Origin: CAIVAT01 sp049317265
GTDB lineage: Bacteria > Bacteroidota > Bacteroidia > Bacteroidales > FEN-979
Length of the DNA: 64,000 nt
Reading direction: 5' to 3'
Assembly: GCA_049317265.1 (NCBI GenBank)
Contig: JBMOIP010000001.1
Location: 251,244 to 315,243, forward strand
A model generated the notes under the pieces. The model was not told where the DNA came from. It saw only the letters and a list, made by a program, of their open reading frames with translations, and did no database searches. A program made the position numbers and the translations under genes. Positions 16,741-25,623 of this stretch are shown one piece after another. Each line of letters opens with the position of its first letter. Position 1 is the stretch's first letter.

Positions 16741-19700
16741 ATGGAAATTGGACCTTTACAAGCGCAAAATGAAGATATTTTCCTTTCAAATATTTTAAAG
16801 AAGCTCAAAACAGATTTAGGACTTGATAATGAAGCTTTAGGATTTAATAAAGAAGAGCTAGGACCTTATGAAGAAGAGTTAGGACTTAATAAAAATGAAA
16901 ACATTGCATTTTTAGTGAAGTATGTTTGTGATGATAAGGGTAATGCGTATTACTGCCATTTGAAGAGCGACATTTTTGACGAATTAAATACTGCTAATAA
17001 AACAATAAATATAAAACACAAAGACGATATAAAAAAAATTTTAATTGATGCTAAAAACGGCAGTCAAGACATTTTTAATATAATAAGCCACCTCTATAAG
17101 CTAGAGATACTGGATAATGAACCGTCTGATAAACACCCCCAGCCTCTTAATGAATTTTTAGTAAGCATACCTCAGTTCCCCGCTGATTTTTCTCAAGGAT
17201 ACCTTGGTAAATTTTATCCCTTTTGCCAAATTTCGGAAAATTGCTATAAAAGTAAGGATAAGGATAATTACCAAATATGCAAAAAGAGTAAAGCGTTTAA
17301 TATTGACACATTAAAAGAATGCGGGTTATGGTTAAATTCAGAGGATTATTCTGATGAGAAAAGAGAATTTATTAAACAAGCGAAATCTTCCATTGTAGGC
17401 GTCGATGAGTTAAAGTACAAAATAATTAGCGAAATTGAAGAGAAGCTGTTTCCTGTAAAGTCAAATAAAATTTCTATAGCCATTCCAATAATCCTGAGGG
17501 CTCATTGTAATTGCTTAATTTTCATACAAGCTTCTAAGATTGATGAGAATAGTTTAAAGAATGTAATTTGGAAGTACATCTCTCAGATTGGAAAATTTTA
17601 CGACAACGAATTTTATTTTTCCTTTTTTACTCAACTCGAACACGAGGGGAATTTTGCCAAGATATTAGCCAAACCTGAGATTCTTTCAAGAATATTTTAC
17701 TTAAGAACAAATGGAATAAATCCTCTGGAAATTAAAGTCATTCCGAATGATAATTGTGGCGAAACTGTTAAAATAGAAATAGTAAATCATAATGTAGCAA
17801 TTTCTTTATATGGATACAATTTATTTTTTGAAGCCAATTTGTTGCAAGATGATGGAAAAGAGGATGAATTCACAGCTTTTTTTCAGCATTTTATTGATTC
17901 CTTAGAACAGGTGAAAATAGTAAAGAAAGCCTTTTTTAAGAAAAACCTCAAAACCGCCATCATCTCCATCCTTATCGATTCGTATGCCCATAATATCAGC
18001 GCACATTCTTTGGCGGCCTTAAAGTGGTGGTTCGAGCTGAGGCACCGGATGTTGGATAAACGTTTTTTTATAAAAGATGGCGGCATCAATATTTCCGGCT
18101 TGGTGCCAGTTGAGATTTCAATTGATGATAAACAAAGAATAGAGGCCACTTCGGCTAAATATTACGAAGCACTCGGCCTCACCGATAGTTCTTACAATAA
18201 AGATTATTATTCCCTTTTCGATTTTTTGCAGTTCCAGTCAAAGGAATTCCAATCAAAACTCTTTAGTTTTTCGGCAAACGACAAGGATAATCTTGGCATT
18301 GTAAAGAACGGAAAGCAGGATATATCCTTCAACCCAAGATTTCCGGTACCTCTTGATTATGCAATTTTCCCGTTTTTCAGGTTCCTTCGCGACAAGGGAG
18401 CGTTCTGGAGTGGGGTAACACGCGATATGGCCTTTGGTGGTGAATCAAAAACCTGGTATAAGATTTTATGGGAGGATTTTGCAAACAATCCTCTTTATCT
18501 AGGTACAATAGCCAAATCGGAAGGCATTCATATAATCAATATCAACCTTGCTGTTAAAACAGGAGATGATGAAAATGATTGGTTTACAGGAAATTTCATA
18601 ACCATCGATCTTTCAATTATCAATGCAGAAGAACGGTTGGCACAAAATTCTCGATTAAGAATTGAATATGAAAAGGCAGACTATGATTTGGTTGATAGCA
18701 GTAAGTTTTTTAGCAAAGAGGAAATAGAAAAGCTTAAAGATAAAGAAAGGAAGGATATTAATGACGCTCAATTCTTGAACAAGTTGGATGCCTTCCTTGA
18801 AAAACACTATTTCGGGAATGCCCAAACCACTGGAATTACTGGTGCTGATGTCTGTTCTAATGGTGATGATAATAAAAGATGTGATAATGCTAAAAACTAC
18901 GTAGAATACGGGAAATATTCTCCTTATGGGTTCATACGGTTGGGGAAATGCTTTGAACACTTCCGGACGACTCTGGACAATGAGAATGAATTCAAGGCAT
19001 TTTTACCGGGTGGAATTGTTGGCGAGCATGCACTTTTTACCATCTTTGAAAATACCATTCGCAACATAAAACATTACAAGGATGATACACTGAAGACCAT
19101 TCAAAAAGACGGGATAAACTTCTGGATTTCCATAGAAAAGGTTTTTCTTGAAGATGGAAGTAACGAAAAAGAGCAGTTGTTTAAGGTGGGTACATGGCTT
19201 GGTCATGAAACTGCAATATTTAAGAAAGTAACGGAAACCTCAAGTAGTACAAATAAAATGGATTATCTACTTGAAACCATCTCAGCCAAAAGCATACAAC
19301 CGATATTGGATGAGAATACCGGGGCACCCAAGATGGGGGGTAATTCTCAGGACAAGGCCTGTGCTGCCATGCTGTTTAACAATGAGTTTATTTCTGTAGA
19401 GCGCAAGGAACATATTAGAGACCTGAATTACTATCCGTGGATAAAGTTTGCCACATGTAAAGAAACAAGTCAATTTAAAAAGCCCGATTGTTTTAATAAA
19501 AATTATTACACGGGAACCAATGCCAAGAAAGAGGATGCGATTGAAAAATACAAAGGAATAGCTACCTACGAGAAAGGATATTTAATAAAATACTTCCACC
19601 TATGGCGTGGAGCCGACTATTTTGAAGTGGGAAATGAAAATCAGCTTCACGATGAAAATATTTCAAGGTTTACTTTTGTAATCATCAAAGGTAATGATGA

Positions 19701-20697
19701 GGGTGGGGTGATTTATAAACGCCTTAGAAAGGAAGGGGTTGTAAGGATATTGAATAACCAACAAACCGGCAGCTATACCGGAATTGATAACCTGTATCAG
19801 GTATGGCTTAACAAGTGGTTTGAGATAAAAAAGTCAGAAGGGAAAAATTTCAAGTTCTACAGGAATACTGACAGTATACTTTCCTACTTATCACTGGAAT
19901 ATGAAAAAATAATATACGAACCGTTTATTCCTTTTTCAAATAAGAGTATACCAAAGGTAAATCAGCGGGTCAAGTTTTCACATGGAGGCCCAGATGAAAG
20001 TGATTCTTGTAATGTAAGAAGCCATGGGGTTTTTTGGTCTAAACCTTTTAAGAATGCTAAAGATAAAGATGTAAGAGAGCTCGCGACCAAAATTGATGTA
20101 TTGAGTCAGCATATGTATGAATTGGCTGAAACACTTGCAACCAGAATTATGATTTTTGACAATAGAATTTTTGAACGATTTAAGCAATTATCGGAATCAA
20201 AAAGGAAGATGTTCTCGAGTAATCTGAATTTAATAGTTTGTGAAGAATTTCTTGAGAAGAGAATAAAAGATGATGCATCGAATAGTGATAACAAGGATGA
20301 ACGACAAGAGAAACTCAGTTTATCAACAATGATAAGTAATAAACAAAAAGATTTTAGTGAAAACTCTTTCCCTCATTTGTTAATTATACACCTTTCATTT
20401 ATTGAAGCACTTTTGCGAAAGGATGGCAGTAAATATTCTACAGATACCATATCTGAATTTGTCTCGGAGGAGTTAAAAGATTTAATTGGACTTGATAATT
20501 TTGTATTCATCATTACTACTGGCAGAGGAAGGGATAGTTGGTGGAATGAATTGGAAAAACGAAGCAACCAGGATCATATAATGAAAATAATGTTCAAACC
20601 TGTTGAGTCTTTGCTGAACGCCGTTGAAAGTGGATTGTCGTATAACGATAATTATGATGTAAAATATAATCTCAATAAATTAATCTTTGGATCATAG
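16741..20697 (+). CDS. Giant protein with histidine-kinase-like ATPase signatures
   Basis: The 1318-residue protein begins at ATG 16741, eight bases after the radical SAM stop. Residues 160-200 hold a cysteine cluster (FCQISENCYK, then QICKKS and KECGLW) reminiscent of PocR-type sensory domains. Around 412-430 is an H-box-like run SYAHNISAHSLAALKWW (His417, His422). An N-box-like motif is HALFTIFENTIRNIKHY (Asn771, Asn775), and a glycine box may be MGGNSQDKACAAMLF (Gly866-867). The C-terminal 200 residues have a receiver-like hydrophobic rhythm (MIFDN, HLLIIHLSF, FVFIITTGRGR). I infer a GHKL-fold signalling ATPase of a divergent kind. I cannot name a characterised family. Confidence 0.6.
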   Translation: MEIGPLQAQNEDIFLSNILKKLKTDLGLDNEALGFNKEELGPYEEELGLNKNENIAFLVKYVCDDKGNAYYCHLKSDIFDELNTANKTINIKHKDDIKKILIDAKNGSQDIFNIISHLYKLEILDNEPSDKHPQPLNEFLVSIPQFPADFSQGYLGKFYPFCQISENCYKSKDKDNYQICKKSKAFNIDTLKECGLWLNSEDYSDEKREFIKQAKSSIVGVDELKYKIISEIEEKLFPVKSNKISIAIPIILRAHCNCLIFIQASKIDENSLKNVIWKYISQIGKFYDNEFYFSFFTQLEHEGNFAKILAKPEILSRIFYLRTNGINPLEIKVIPNDNCGETVKIEIVNHNVAISLYGYNLFFEANLLQDDGKEDEFTAFFQHFIDSLEQVKIVKKAFFKKNLKTAIISILIDSYAHNISAHSLAALKWWFELRHRMLDKRFFIKDGGINISGLVPVEISIDDKQRIEATSAKYYEALGLTDSSYNKDYYSLFDFLQFQSKEFQSKLFSFSANDKDNLGIVKNGKQDISFNPRFPVPLDYAIFPFFRFLRDKGAFWSGVTRDMAFGGESKTWYKILWEDFANNPLYLGTIAKSEGIHIININLAVKTGDDENDWFTGNFITIDLSIINAEERLAQNSRLRIEYEKADYDLVDSSKFFSKEEIEKLKDKERKDINDAQFLNKLDAFLEKHYFGNAQTTGITGADVCSNGDDNKRCDNAKNYVEYGKYSPYGFIRLGKCFEHFRTTLDNENEFKAFLPGGIVGEHALFTIFENTIRNIKHYKDDTLKTIQKDGINFWISIEKVFLEDGSNEKEQLFKVGTWLGHETAIFKKVTETSSSTNKMDYLLETISAKSIQPILDENTGAPKMGGNSQDKACAAMLFNNEFISVERKEHIRDLNYYPWIKFATCKETSQFKKPDCFNKNYYTGTNAKKEDAIEKYKGIATYEKGYLIKYFHLWRGADYFEVGNENQLHDENISRFTFVIIKGNDEGGVIYKRLRKEGVVRILNNQQTGSYTGIDNLYQVWLNKWFEIKKSEGKNFKFYRNTDSILSYLSLEYEKIIYEPFIPFSNKSIPKVNQRVKFSHGGPDESDSCNVRSHGVFWSKPFKNAKDKDVRELATKIDVLSQHMYELAETLATRIMIFDNRIFERFKQLSESKRKMFSSNLNLIVCEEFLEKRIKDDASNSDNKDERQEKLSLSTMISNKQKDFSENSFPHLLIIHLSFIEALLRKDGSKYSTDTISEFVSEELKDLIGLDNFVFIITTGRGRDSWWNELEKRSNQDHIMKIMFKPVESLLNAVESGLSYNDNYDVKYNLNKLIFGS

Positions 20698-20706
20698 GAG
20701 GATGTT

Positions 20707-21438
20707 GTGAAATATATAATTATTGTTAACTGGAAATGGAAAATTACTACGGATTATTTCGAGATTGATGAATGCCGTATTATTCATGGCTGTAACTTTA
20801 AGAAATCAGACGATGGTATTAAAGCGTTTGTTAATTATGTTAATGAACAATTAAATACTAATGAAGATGCAGAATTTCTTATTTTCTGTCACGGAAAACC
20901 TAATGACATTAGTAAAGGTGATTTGAACATTGAATCTTCAAAAATTCAGTATGTAAATTTTTCAAACGGAAATGAAGATCATATCTATTCTAATGACGAA
21001 AAAAAAACGGGCATTTTACCTAATGATGAGGAATTTATCACGCTTAAAAATGCACCCAAAGATGAGTTGACTAGACGGTTTGATTTGACATGGGAACATT
21101 TCCGAGAAACCATAGCCAAAACCAAACTTAAAAAGGATATAATTAATACTTTTTCCGGCCTCGCCATAGATCTACAAAGATTGACTGAATTACCATCCAA
21201 TGAGAATGAGAAATTTTTTAAGAAAATAAAAGAAATATATTCTGAAACTGTTATAAATGAGTTCAAGTTAACTTGGGAAAGAATACTATCGGATGCGGAA
21301 AAATGTAAAATTATTTTGCCATTTAATCCGACTATTATTATGGCTGAAATTACTAAACAAGTTACGTATAAAGATTTTCTGCAATTGTCTTTATCAGAGA
21401 GAAATTTTTTTAAATACATGTTTGAATATATGAATTAG
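20707..21438 (+). CDS. Hypothetical protein downstream of the giant ATPase
   Basis: A 243-residue protein, not recognised. It begins at a GTG preceded by GGAGG at five bases, one of the few clear Shine-Dalgarno sites here; no in-frame ATG lies between the stop at 20695 and this GTG. The N-terminal half has alternating beta strands and an AEFLIFCHGKPND motif (His62, Gly63) that recalls the His-Gly of caspase-like folds, but no matching Cys motif was seen. The second half is helical. It was probably co-transcribed with its neighbours. Confidence 0.7.
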   Translation: MKYIIIVNWKWKITTDYFEIDECRIIHGCNFKKSDDGIKAFVNYVNEQLNTNEDAEFLIFCHGKPNDISKGDLNIESSKIQYVNFSNGNEDHIYSNDEKKTGILPNDEEFITLKNAPKDELTRRFDLTWEHFRETIAKTKLKKDIINTFSGLAIDLQRLTELPSNENEKFFKKIKEIYSETVINEFKLTWERILSDAEKCKIILPFNPTIIMAEITKQVTYKDFLQLSLSERNFFKYMFEYMN

Positions 21439-21441
21439 AAT

Positions 21442-21699
21442 ATGAATTCCAATATCGAAACACAACAAACCTTAGCCCGTTATCTTCGTAACGTCAACAG
21501 TATCTTAATTGCTGATATTGCAGATAGGGTTTATTACAATGAAGGGGATGACCTTTTACCAGAGATACTTACAGAATGTATTAGCCATTTTAAGGAAAAT
21601 GACTCAATGGAAATAGCTTTTAAACCTATTGCCATTATTGATTTCCATAACCAAATTAGAACTAAGTCCAAACTGTACCGGATATTTAGTTTGGATTAA
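21442..21699 (+). CDS. Small hypothetical protein
   Basis: An 85-residue soluble, mostly helical protein with no recognised domain (begins MNSNIETQQTLARYLRNVN). It sits three bases after the previous stop, and its own stop abuts the ATG of the next reading frame. This spacing supports a real operon gene. Confidence 0.6.
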   Translation: MNSNIETQQTLARYLRNVNSILIADIADRVYYNEGDDLLPEILTECISHFKENDSMEIAFKPIAIIDFHNQIRTKSKLYRIFSLD

Positions 21700-22169
21700 A
21701 TGAAAGAGATGGAAGTTACCATTCAACAAACTAGTCGGTTAAACAGGGTGTTTTTATTAATGAGCTTCATCAAGTATTTCCAGTTCAAATAAAAGCCAGA
21801 ATAACAAGTTGTCTCAAACCTCATGGCAAAGAATCCAATTCAAATCAATTAAATGCGTTAGTCACCGTTTATAACAGCCTTACTATAATTGAAAAGTTTG
21901 ATGCAGATGTAATGAATCTTTTGGGTCAGGTGGAATCTCAACTGGAAGTATTTTTTGAGAATTTTCAGAAAAACAAAATCTTCCTGGAATTGAGAGGGTA
22001 TGAATCGGAGGCTGAAGAAATATTTCAGTTTACCGCACAATTAACTCCTTTGGGTGAATGCAATGACAATATAGCCGAATTTAAGCAACTAGCGCGTAAA
22101 AGACACAAGCAATTACCAGAATTATCAGAAATTATTGAAGGAATTGTTAATAAAGAGGGCATTATGTAA
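21700..22169 (+). pseudogene. Frameshifted hypothetical gene (or programmed -1 frameshift)
   Basis: The ATG at 21700 opens a frame (MKEMEVTIQQTSRLNRV) that ends at 21792. Reading shifts by -1 at GTGTTTTTATT (T5 run 21751-21755) and then continues unbroken to 22169 (FINELHQVFPVQIKARITSC to NKEGIM). One extra T would give a single 156-residue protein. The second part alone has an ATG only at 21912, yet the coding-like sequence extends well upstream of it. It could be a sequencing indel, a true mutation, or slippage at G-TTT-TTA. The helical product is not recognised. Confidence 0.65.
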
Positions 22170-22180
22170 TTCATTAGCCT

Positions 22181-24112
22181 ATGATTTTTCAAACTCAGGA
22201 AATATTATTTGTTAGCTTTAACGAGTTCACCGCTGACAGTTTTGAGCGTTACGTTACCCAAACCGCTAAGGAGTTTGCAAAAAACTCCAATTTCAGGCTG
22301 GTGAGAGAATCAAAAGATAAAGCAATGCAGTTTACCCATCTCACACAGGTGCAGTATTTTTTGGAGAGCCTTGAACTGAACAGTCTGACCAATTTTATTC
22401 TTATTATCGACCACAACTCGTTTCCACTGGAAAAAGAAGAGGATTTCAAGCAAGTACTCAAAGAAATTATTCTTCAGTACCCTGAGGTGAAAATTGCTTT
22501 TTTTACTGTTGAAGATAATGATTACAGTTGGAAGCGATTATTTACATGCAAAGATTTGGCATGCAGGGATATCAAAAATTCACAAAGTTGCAAACTGACA
22601 CCGGAAAACCATGGAAAGGCACATAAGGCCGAACAAAATCCAAAAGCAGACCCACCTTTAAGGAAAAATGAGGCCAATATTTATAAATGTAAAATTTGCC
22701 AAATCAACATCAAAGTTGATTACATCCATAGTTTCAATTTTTTTGAGAAAGACGCCTTTGATCTTTTGATCCGTGGCCAAAGCAACCTGTTTGACGCCTC
22801 CAATCTGAGGAATGTGATTAAACAGGAAATATTTTCCAACCTGCCTGTTAATTCAAATTATCCCAAACTCCAATGCAGCCGCAATCAACAGCTCGGACTT
22901 TCAGTGGATGAAGAAATTTTTCAGGCATATTTTAATGCTTATGCACTGTATTTGAATGGCTACCGGGCTTTGCCAGTGGTTAGCTTTAAAGAGTTGGAAA
23001 AACTAAGCAAAATGTTTTCTGCCAGCGAAAACAGGTTCAGGATTGATTCTGGTTTAAAAATTATTCTTCGGGACTACGATTTGCAATTTGAGGATTATGA
23101 TCTAGCAGCAGATAATTATACCATTTTACATGAACTAAGAGGAACCAAACCCGCCTATATTGAAGTAGTCCTAAATACCAAATGTAGGTATGATGTTGAA
23201 AAAGGGGAATTTTCTTGTGTGCCAGCAAAATTACAATTAGTTGAAAATGAAATTAAAAAGTGGGGTGATAATCTTATACATACAAAATCTAATTCAATAA
23301 TTACGCTTAATAAAGATGGTAAAAAGAGAGCCATAACATTAGACTTATATGAAAAGTTTTGGCAACCGTTTGAAACAGAAATATGGTTAATTACCGGATT
23401 ACCAAAGAAGAAGACAAAACGGGAGCAAGATGTTTTTATAAGGAATAATGACTTTTGTACTGATGACAAGAGTAAATACTTAGGACTTTCTAAGCTGAAA
23501 TGTTCAATTGATATTATTGGCCGGGGATTAAACAAGCCCATTGATGGATTTACCGAATTCCAGGATATTGATCCTATTGGTAAATCTAAAGAAAAAATCA
23601 AAGAGAAGTTATCTATTTCCTCCTCGCGAGGTCAAACCGGAAGTCATTCAACGCCGCCAATAGTTTTACACATTGGAGAAGCTCTTTTAAATCGTTCTGT
23701 TGGTTATTATAAGGAAGGCAATTATTTGTTATCATCCTTATTGGCCCGTGAAGCATGTGAAGTGTTAAATGGGTTTCACTTCATTCTTATTCTAAAAGCA
23801 ATATATCAATATGCCATCGCAGAAACCCGTCTGATTACTGAATGCCATGGAATTGATGAAGATAAAGTTGCTTCATACTCCCGAAAAAGAATGAGAGATA
23901 TTATTCACCATGTAGATCGCCTATGTGCCAACAGGGAACATGCCAGGAAGAATATACTAAGCCAGATTTTTAATGATATGAGGCATATTTATAAGGAGAA
24001 GGAGCAGTTTAAAGCATCTGACGAAGTACTAAATCAATTAATAACTGTCAGATACGGTACTAATATTAGTTGGTTGAAGAATTCTTGGGAAAAATTTAAT
24101 TCTCATATATAA
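22181..24112 (+). CDS. Hypothetical multi-domain protein with a receiver-like N-terminus and a Cys pair
   Basis: The 643-residue protein has N-terminal beta-alpha repeats (ILFVSFNEF, FILIIDHNSF, VKIAFFTVED) like a Rossmann or receiver fold, with Asp77 at the end of a strand. Cysteines 123, 128, 137 and the pair Cys170-x2-Cys173 suggest metal binding. A conserved-looking block AYFNAYALYLNGYRALPVVSF split around 249-268 follows. The last 150 residues are helical (LLSSLLAREACEVLNGF and LILKAIYQYAIAETRL), like helical-repeat adaptors in signalling islands. It probably partners with the giant ATPase. I could not assign a named family. Confidence 0.65.
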   Translation: MIFQTQEILFVSFNEFTADSFERYVTQTAKEFAKNSNFRLVRESKDKAMQFTHLTQVQYFLESLELNSLTNFILIIDHNSFPLEKEEDFKQVLKEIILQYPEVKIAFFTVEDNDYSWKRLFTCKDLACRDIKNSQSCKLTPENHGKAHKAEQNPKADPPLRKNEANIYKCKICQINIKVDYIHSFNFFEKDAFDLLIRGQSNLFDASNLRNVIKQEIFSNLPVNSNYPKLQCSRNQQLGLSVDEEIFQAYFNAYALYLNGYRALPVVSFKELEKLSKMFSASENRFRIDSGLKIILRDYDLQFEDYDLAADNYTILHELRGTKPAYIEVVLNTKCRYDVEKGEFSCVPAKLQLVENEIKKWGDNLIHTKSNSIITLNKDGKKRAITLDLYEKFWQPFETEIWLITGLPKKKTKREQDVFIRNNDFCTDDKSKYLGLSKLKCSIDIIGRGLNKPIDGFTEFQDIDPIGKSKEKIKEKLSISSSRGQTGSHSTPPIVLHIGEALLNRSVGYYKEGNYLLSSLLAREACEVLNGFHFILILKAIYQYAIAETRLITECHGIDEDKVASYSRKRMRDIIHHVDRLCANREHARKNILSQIFNDMRHIYKEKEQFKASDEVLNQLITVRYGTNISWLKNSWEKFNSHI

Positions 24113-24173
24113 GACCTGAAGCTTGCAAACCATGTACGGATTTAGAACAGAACTTTGATATTTAAAGACACCT

Positions 24174-24740
24174 ATGGAAGAGTTAAAAAAGTTATTCAGG
24201 GCATCAACCAGCTACCTTGGGAATTTTGGTTGGAAGTACATTCTTGCCGTAGGTTTCGCGTTATTGGCATTTTGGTTTTTTAATAAAGTATGGTTCTACA
24301 TCATTTTAGCACTGTTGGGTCTTCTGTTTTTGAATAATCCCCGCAGGTTCATATATGTAATGGTAGGTCCCAGAAGCAGCTTGGGATTTTTCTTCTTTCT
24401 TTTTATAATGACTCAACTGGTCTTTTATTCATTTTACGGGAAGCATTTTGATGGACATTCTATCATAGAAAGAAATAACAAAGTAATAATTGTCCAAAAA
24501 GATAAAAAGTTGGGTGACGATAAATTAATTAGTGAAATTACATGGAAAGTTACTTTGATGAACACTATCTACTCCTCGTTGATTCAGGGTAGCAGCCCAC
24601 TTTTCGACAAAATACTGAATGATGAATCAAACGAGGATTATATTGACATTCTGTTATTGGTGAACATTCAGATTTTCATTTCCTGGATTTACCTTGGGGT
24701 CTTTATCGCGAGTCTGTTTCAAAAGTTAAGAAATGAATGA
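24174..24740 (+). CDS. Small multi-pass membrane protein closing the island
   Basis: The 188-residue protein has about four hydrophobic segments (around residues 20-37, 38-53, 65-88 and 158-182) and a soluble loop of about 70 residues. Nothing in the loop is diagnostic and no ion-channel selectivity motif was seen. As the last gene on the strand it could be the membrane effector or anchor of the island; this is inference only. The following 137 bases hold no gene. Confidence 0.6.
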   Translation: MEELKKLFRASTSYLGNFGWKYILAVGFALLAFWFFNKVWFYIILALLGLLFLNNPRRFIYVMVGPRSSLGFFFFLFIMTQLVFYSFYGKHFDGHSIIERNNKVIIVQKDKKLGDDKLISEITWKVTLMNTIYSSLIQGSSPLFDKILNDESNEDYIDILLLVNIQIFISWIYLGVFIASLFQKLRNE

Positions 24741-24877
24741 GAATTTTTTTTATTTTTAACCTTTTTCGGGTTGAGATCAAATGGTGTCTAGAAACCATCC
24801 AATAAAAGCAGGGTTGGTCTAACATGTTTTGGCGTTGGTGCACACTTTTTGAGGGCTGTTTTCATGTTTCCTTGCAA

Positions 24878-25549
24878 TTATAAGACAAAATATCGACATA
24901 AATATCTTACGCTTACCCCCTCCCCATACACCGAAACCAAATACTTCCACATCCCCCCAAACCCACCCTGCTCAACAAATCCAAGAATCAACCCCAGGGA
25001 TAAAAGGTAAAAGAACATTATGATGATGAGCGACGGGATAAAACCATACTGTTGCAGGTCAGGCTGTCTCCGGTCGGGGATTTCACGGATATCGGTGGCA
25101 AGGTGGTATCCGACCGACACTCCGAGGATCAGGTAAAACCACTTATAAAAGGTCCAGTTGATTACCAGGTAGACGAGGAATAAGAGGAAGGTGAAGGTCT
25201 GGAAAAAGTAGGGTGACAGGACGATCATCACATTCTTTTTTCCCTGGTAGGCGACCATGCCTCCGATGTGTTTCTTTACATGCAGTTCTGTGGGGGTATT
25301 CAAAGTTAAAACAGCCCAGAGCAGATGCGTCAGCTCATGTTCGAGGGTGGTGAAATAGTTCAGGCGTCGTTTAAATACTGAGAAAAGGAGGGCACTCACG
25401 ATAAACCCGATGAAGAACATCATCTGAAATAAATTTCCCGGGCTGATGGCCAGGATTTCAATGACCAGCGATTTTCCGGTGAGGTAGATCAGGGGCAGGC
25501 AAAGGATCATGAGGATCATCACCGGGATTGAGAATTTCTTTTCAGCCAT
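24878..25549 (-). CDS. Membrane-embedded HExxH metalloprotease-like protein
   Basis: The 223-residue protein has about five hydrophobic helices and a zinc-protease motif TTLEHELTHLLWAVL (HELTH, residues 71-75) next to a membrane helix, as in M50-like intramembrane proteases. A second-ligand motif of the NPDG type was not found, so activity is uncertain. ATG 25549 (MAEKKFS) was chosen; the frame is open to 25582. It is the last gene of the minus-strand operon, 74 bases after the WG-repeat gene. Confidence 0.6.
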   Translation of the reverse strand: MAEKKFSIPVMILMILCLPLIYLTGKSLVIEILAISPGNLFQMMFFIGFIVSALLFSVFKRRLNYFTTLEHELTHLLWAVLTLNTPTELHVKKHIGGMVAYQGKKNVMIVLSPYFFQTFTFLLFLVYLVINWTFYKWFYLILGVSVGYHLATDIREIPDRRQPDLQQYGFIPSLIIIMFFYLLSLGLILGFVEQGGFGGMWKYLVSVYGEGVSVRYLCRYFVL

Positions 25550-25623
25550 AAACGAATTTCTGATGTTTGATTTACGAGGCAATTATAAGAATAAACTGCG
25601 GTGAATTAATGGAATAACCATTT

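Larger units (their letters stand above)
9748..24740 (+). other. AT-rich single-strand gene block (candidate acquired island)
   Basis: All genes from livH to the small membrane protein at 24.7 kb lie on the + strand with gaps or overlaps of a few dozen bases at most. Base composition differs from the flanks: hand counts of single 60-base rows gave 19 G+C at 13681 against 33 G+C at 7261. No integrase, transposase, tRNA or direct repeat was seen at either edge. The 255 bases before livH (9493-9747) are AT-rich and hold no gene. Confidence 0.65.

Noticed and set aside
20707..21438. Caspase-like protease
   Set aside because: Only a His-Gly motif was seen; no catalytic Cys context could be identified.
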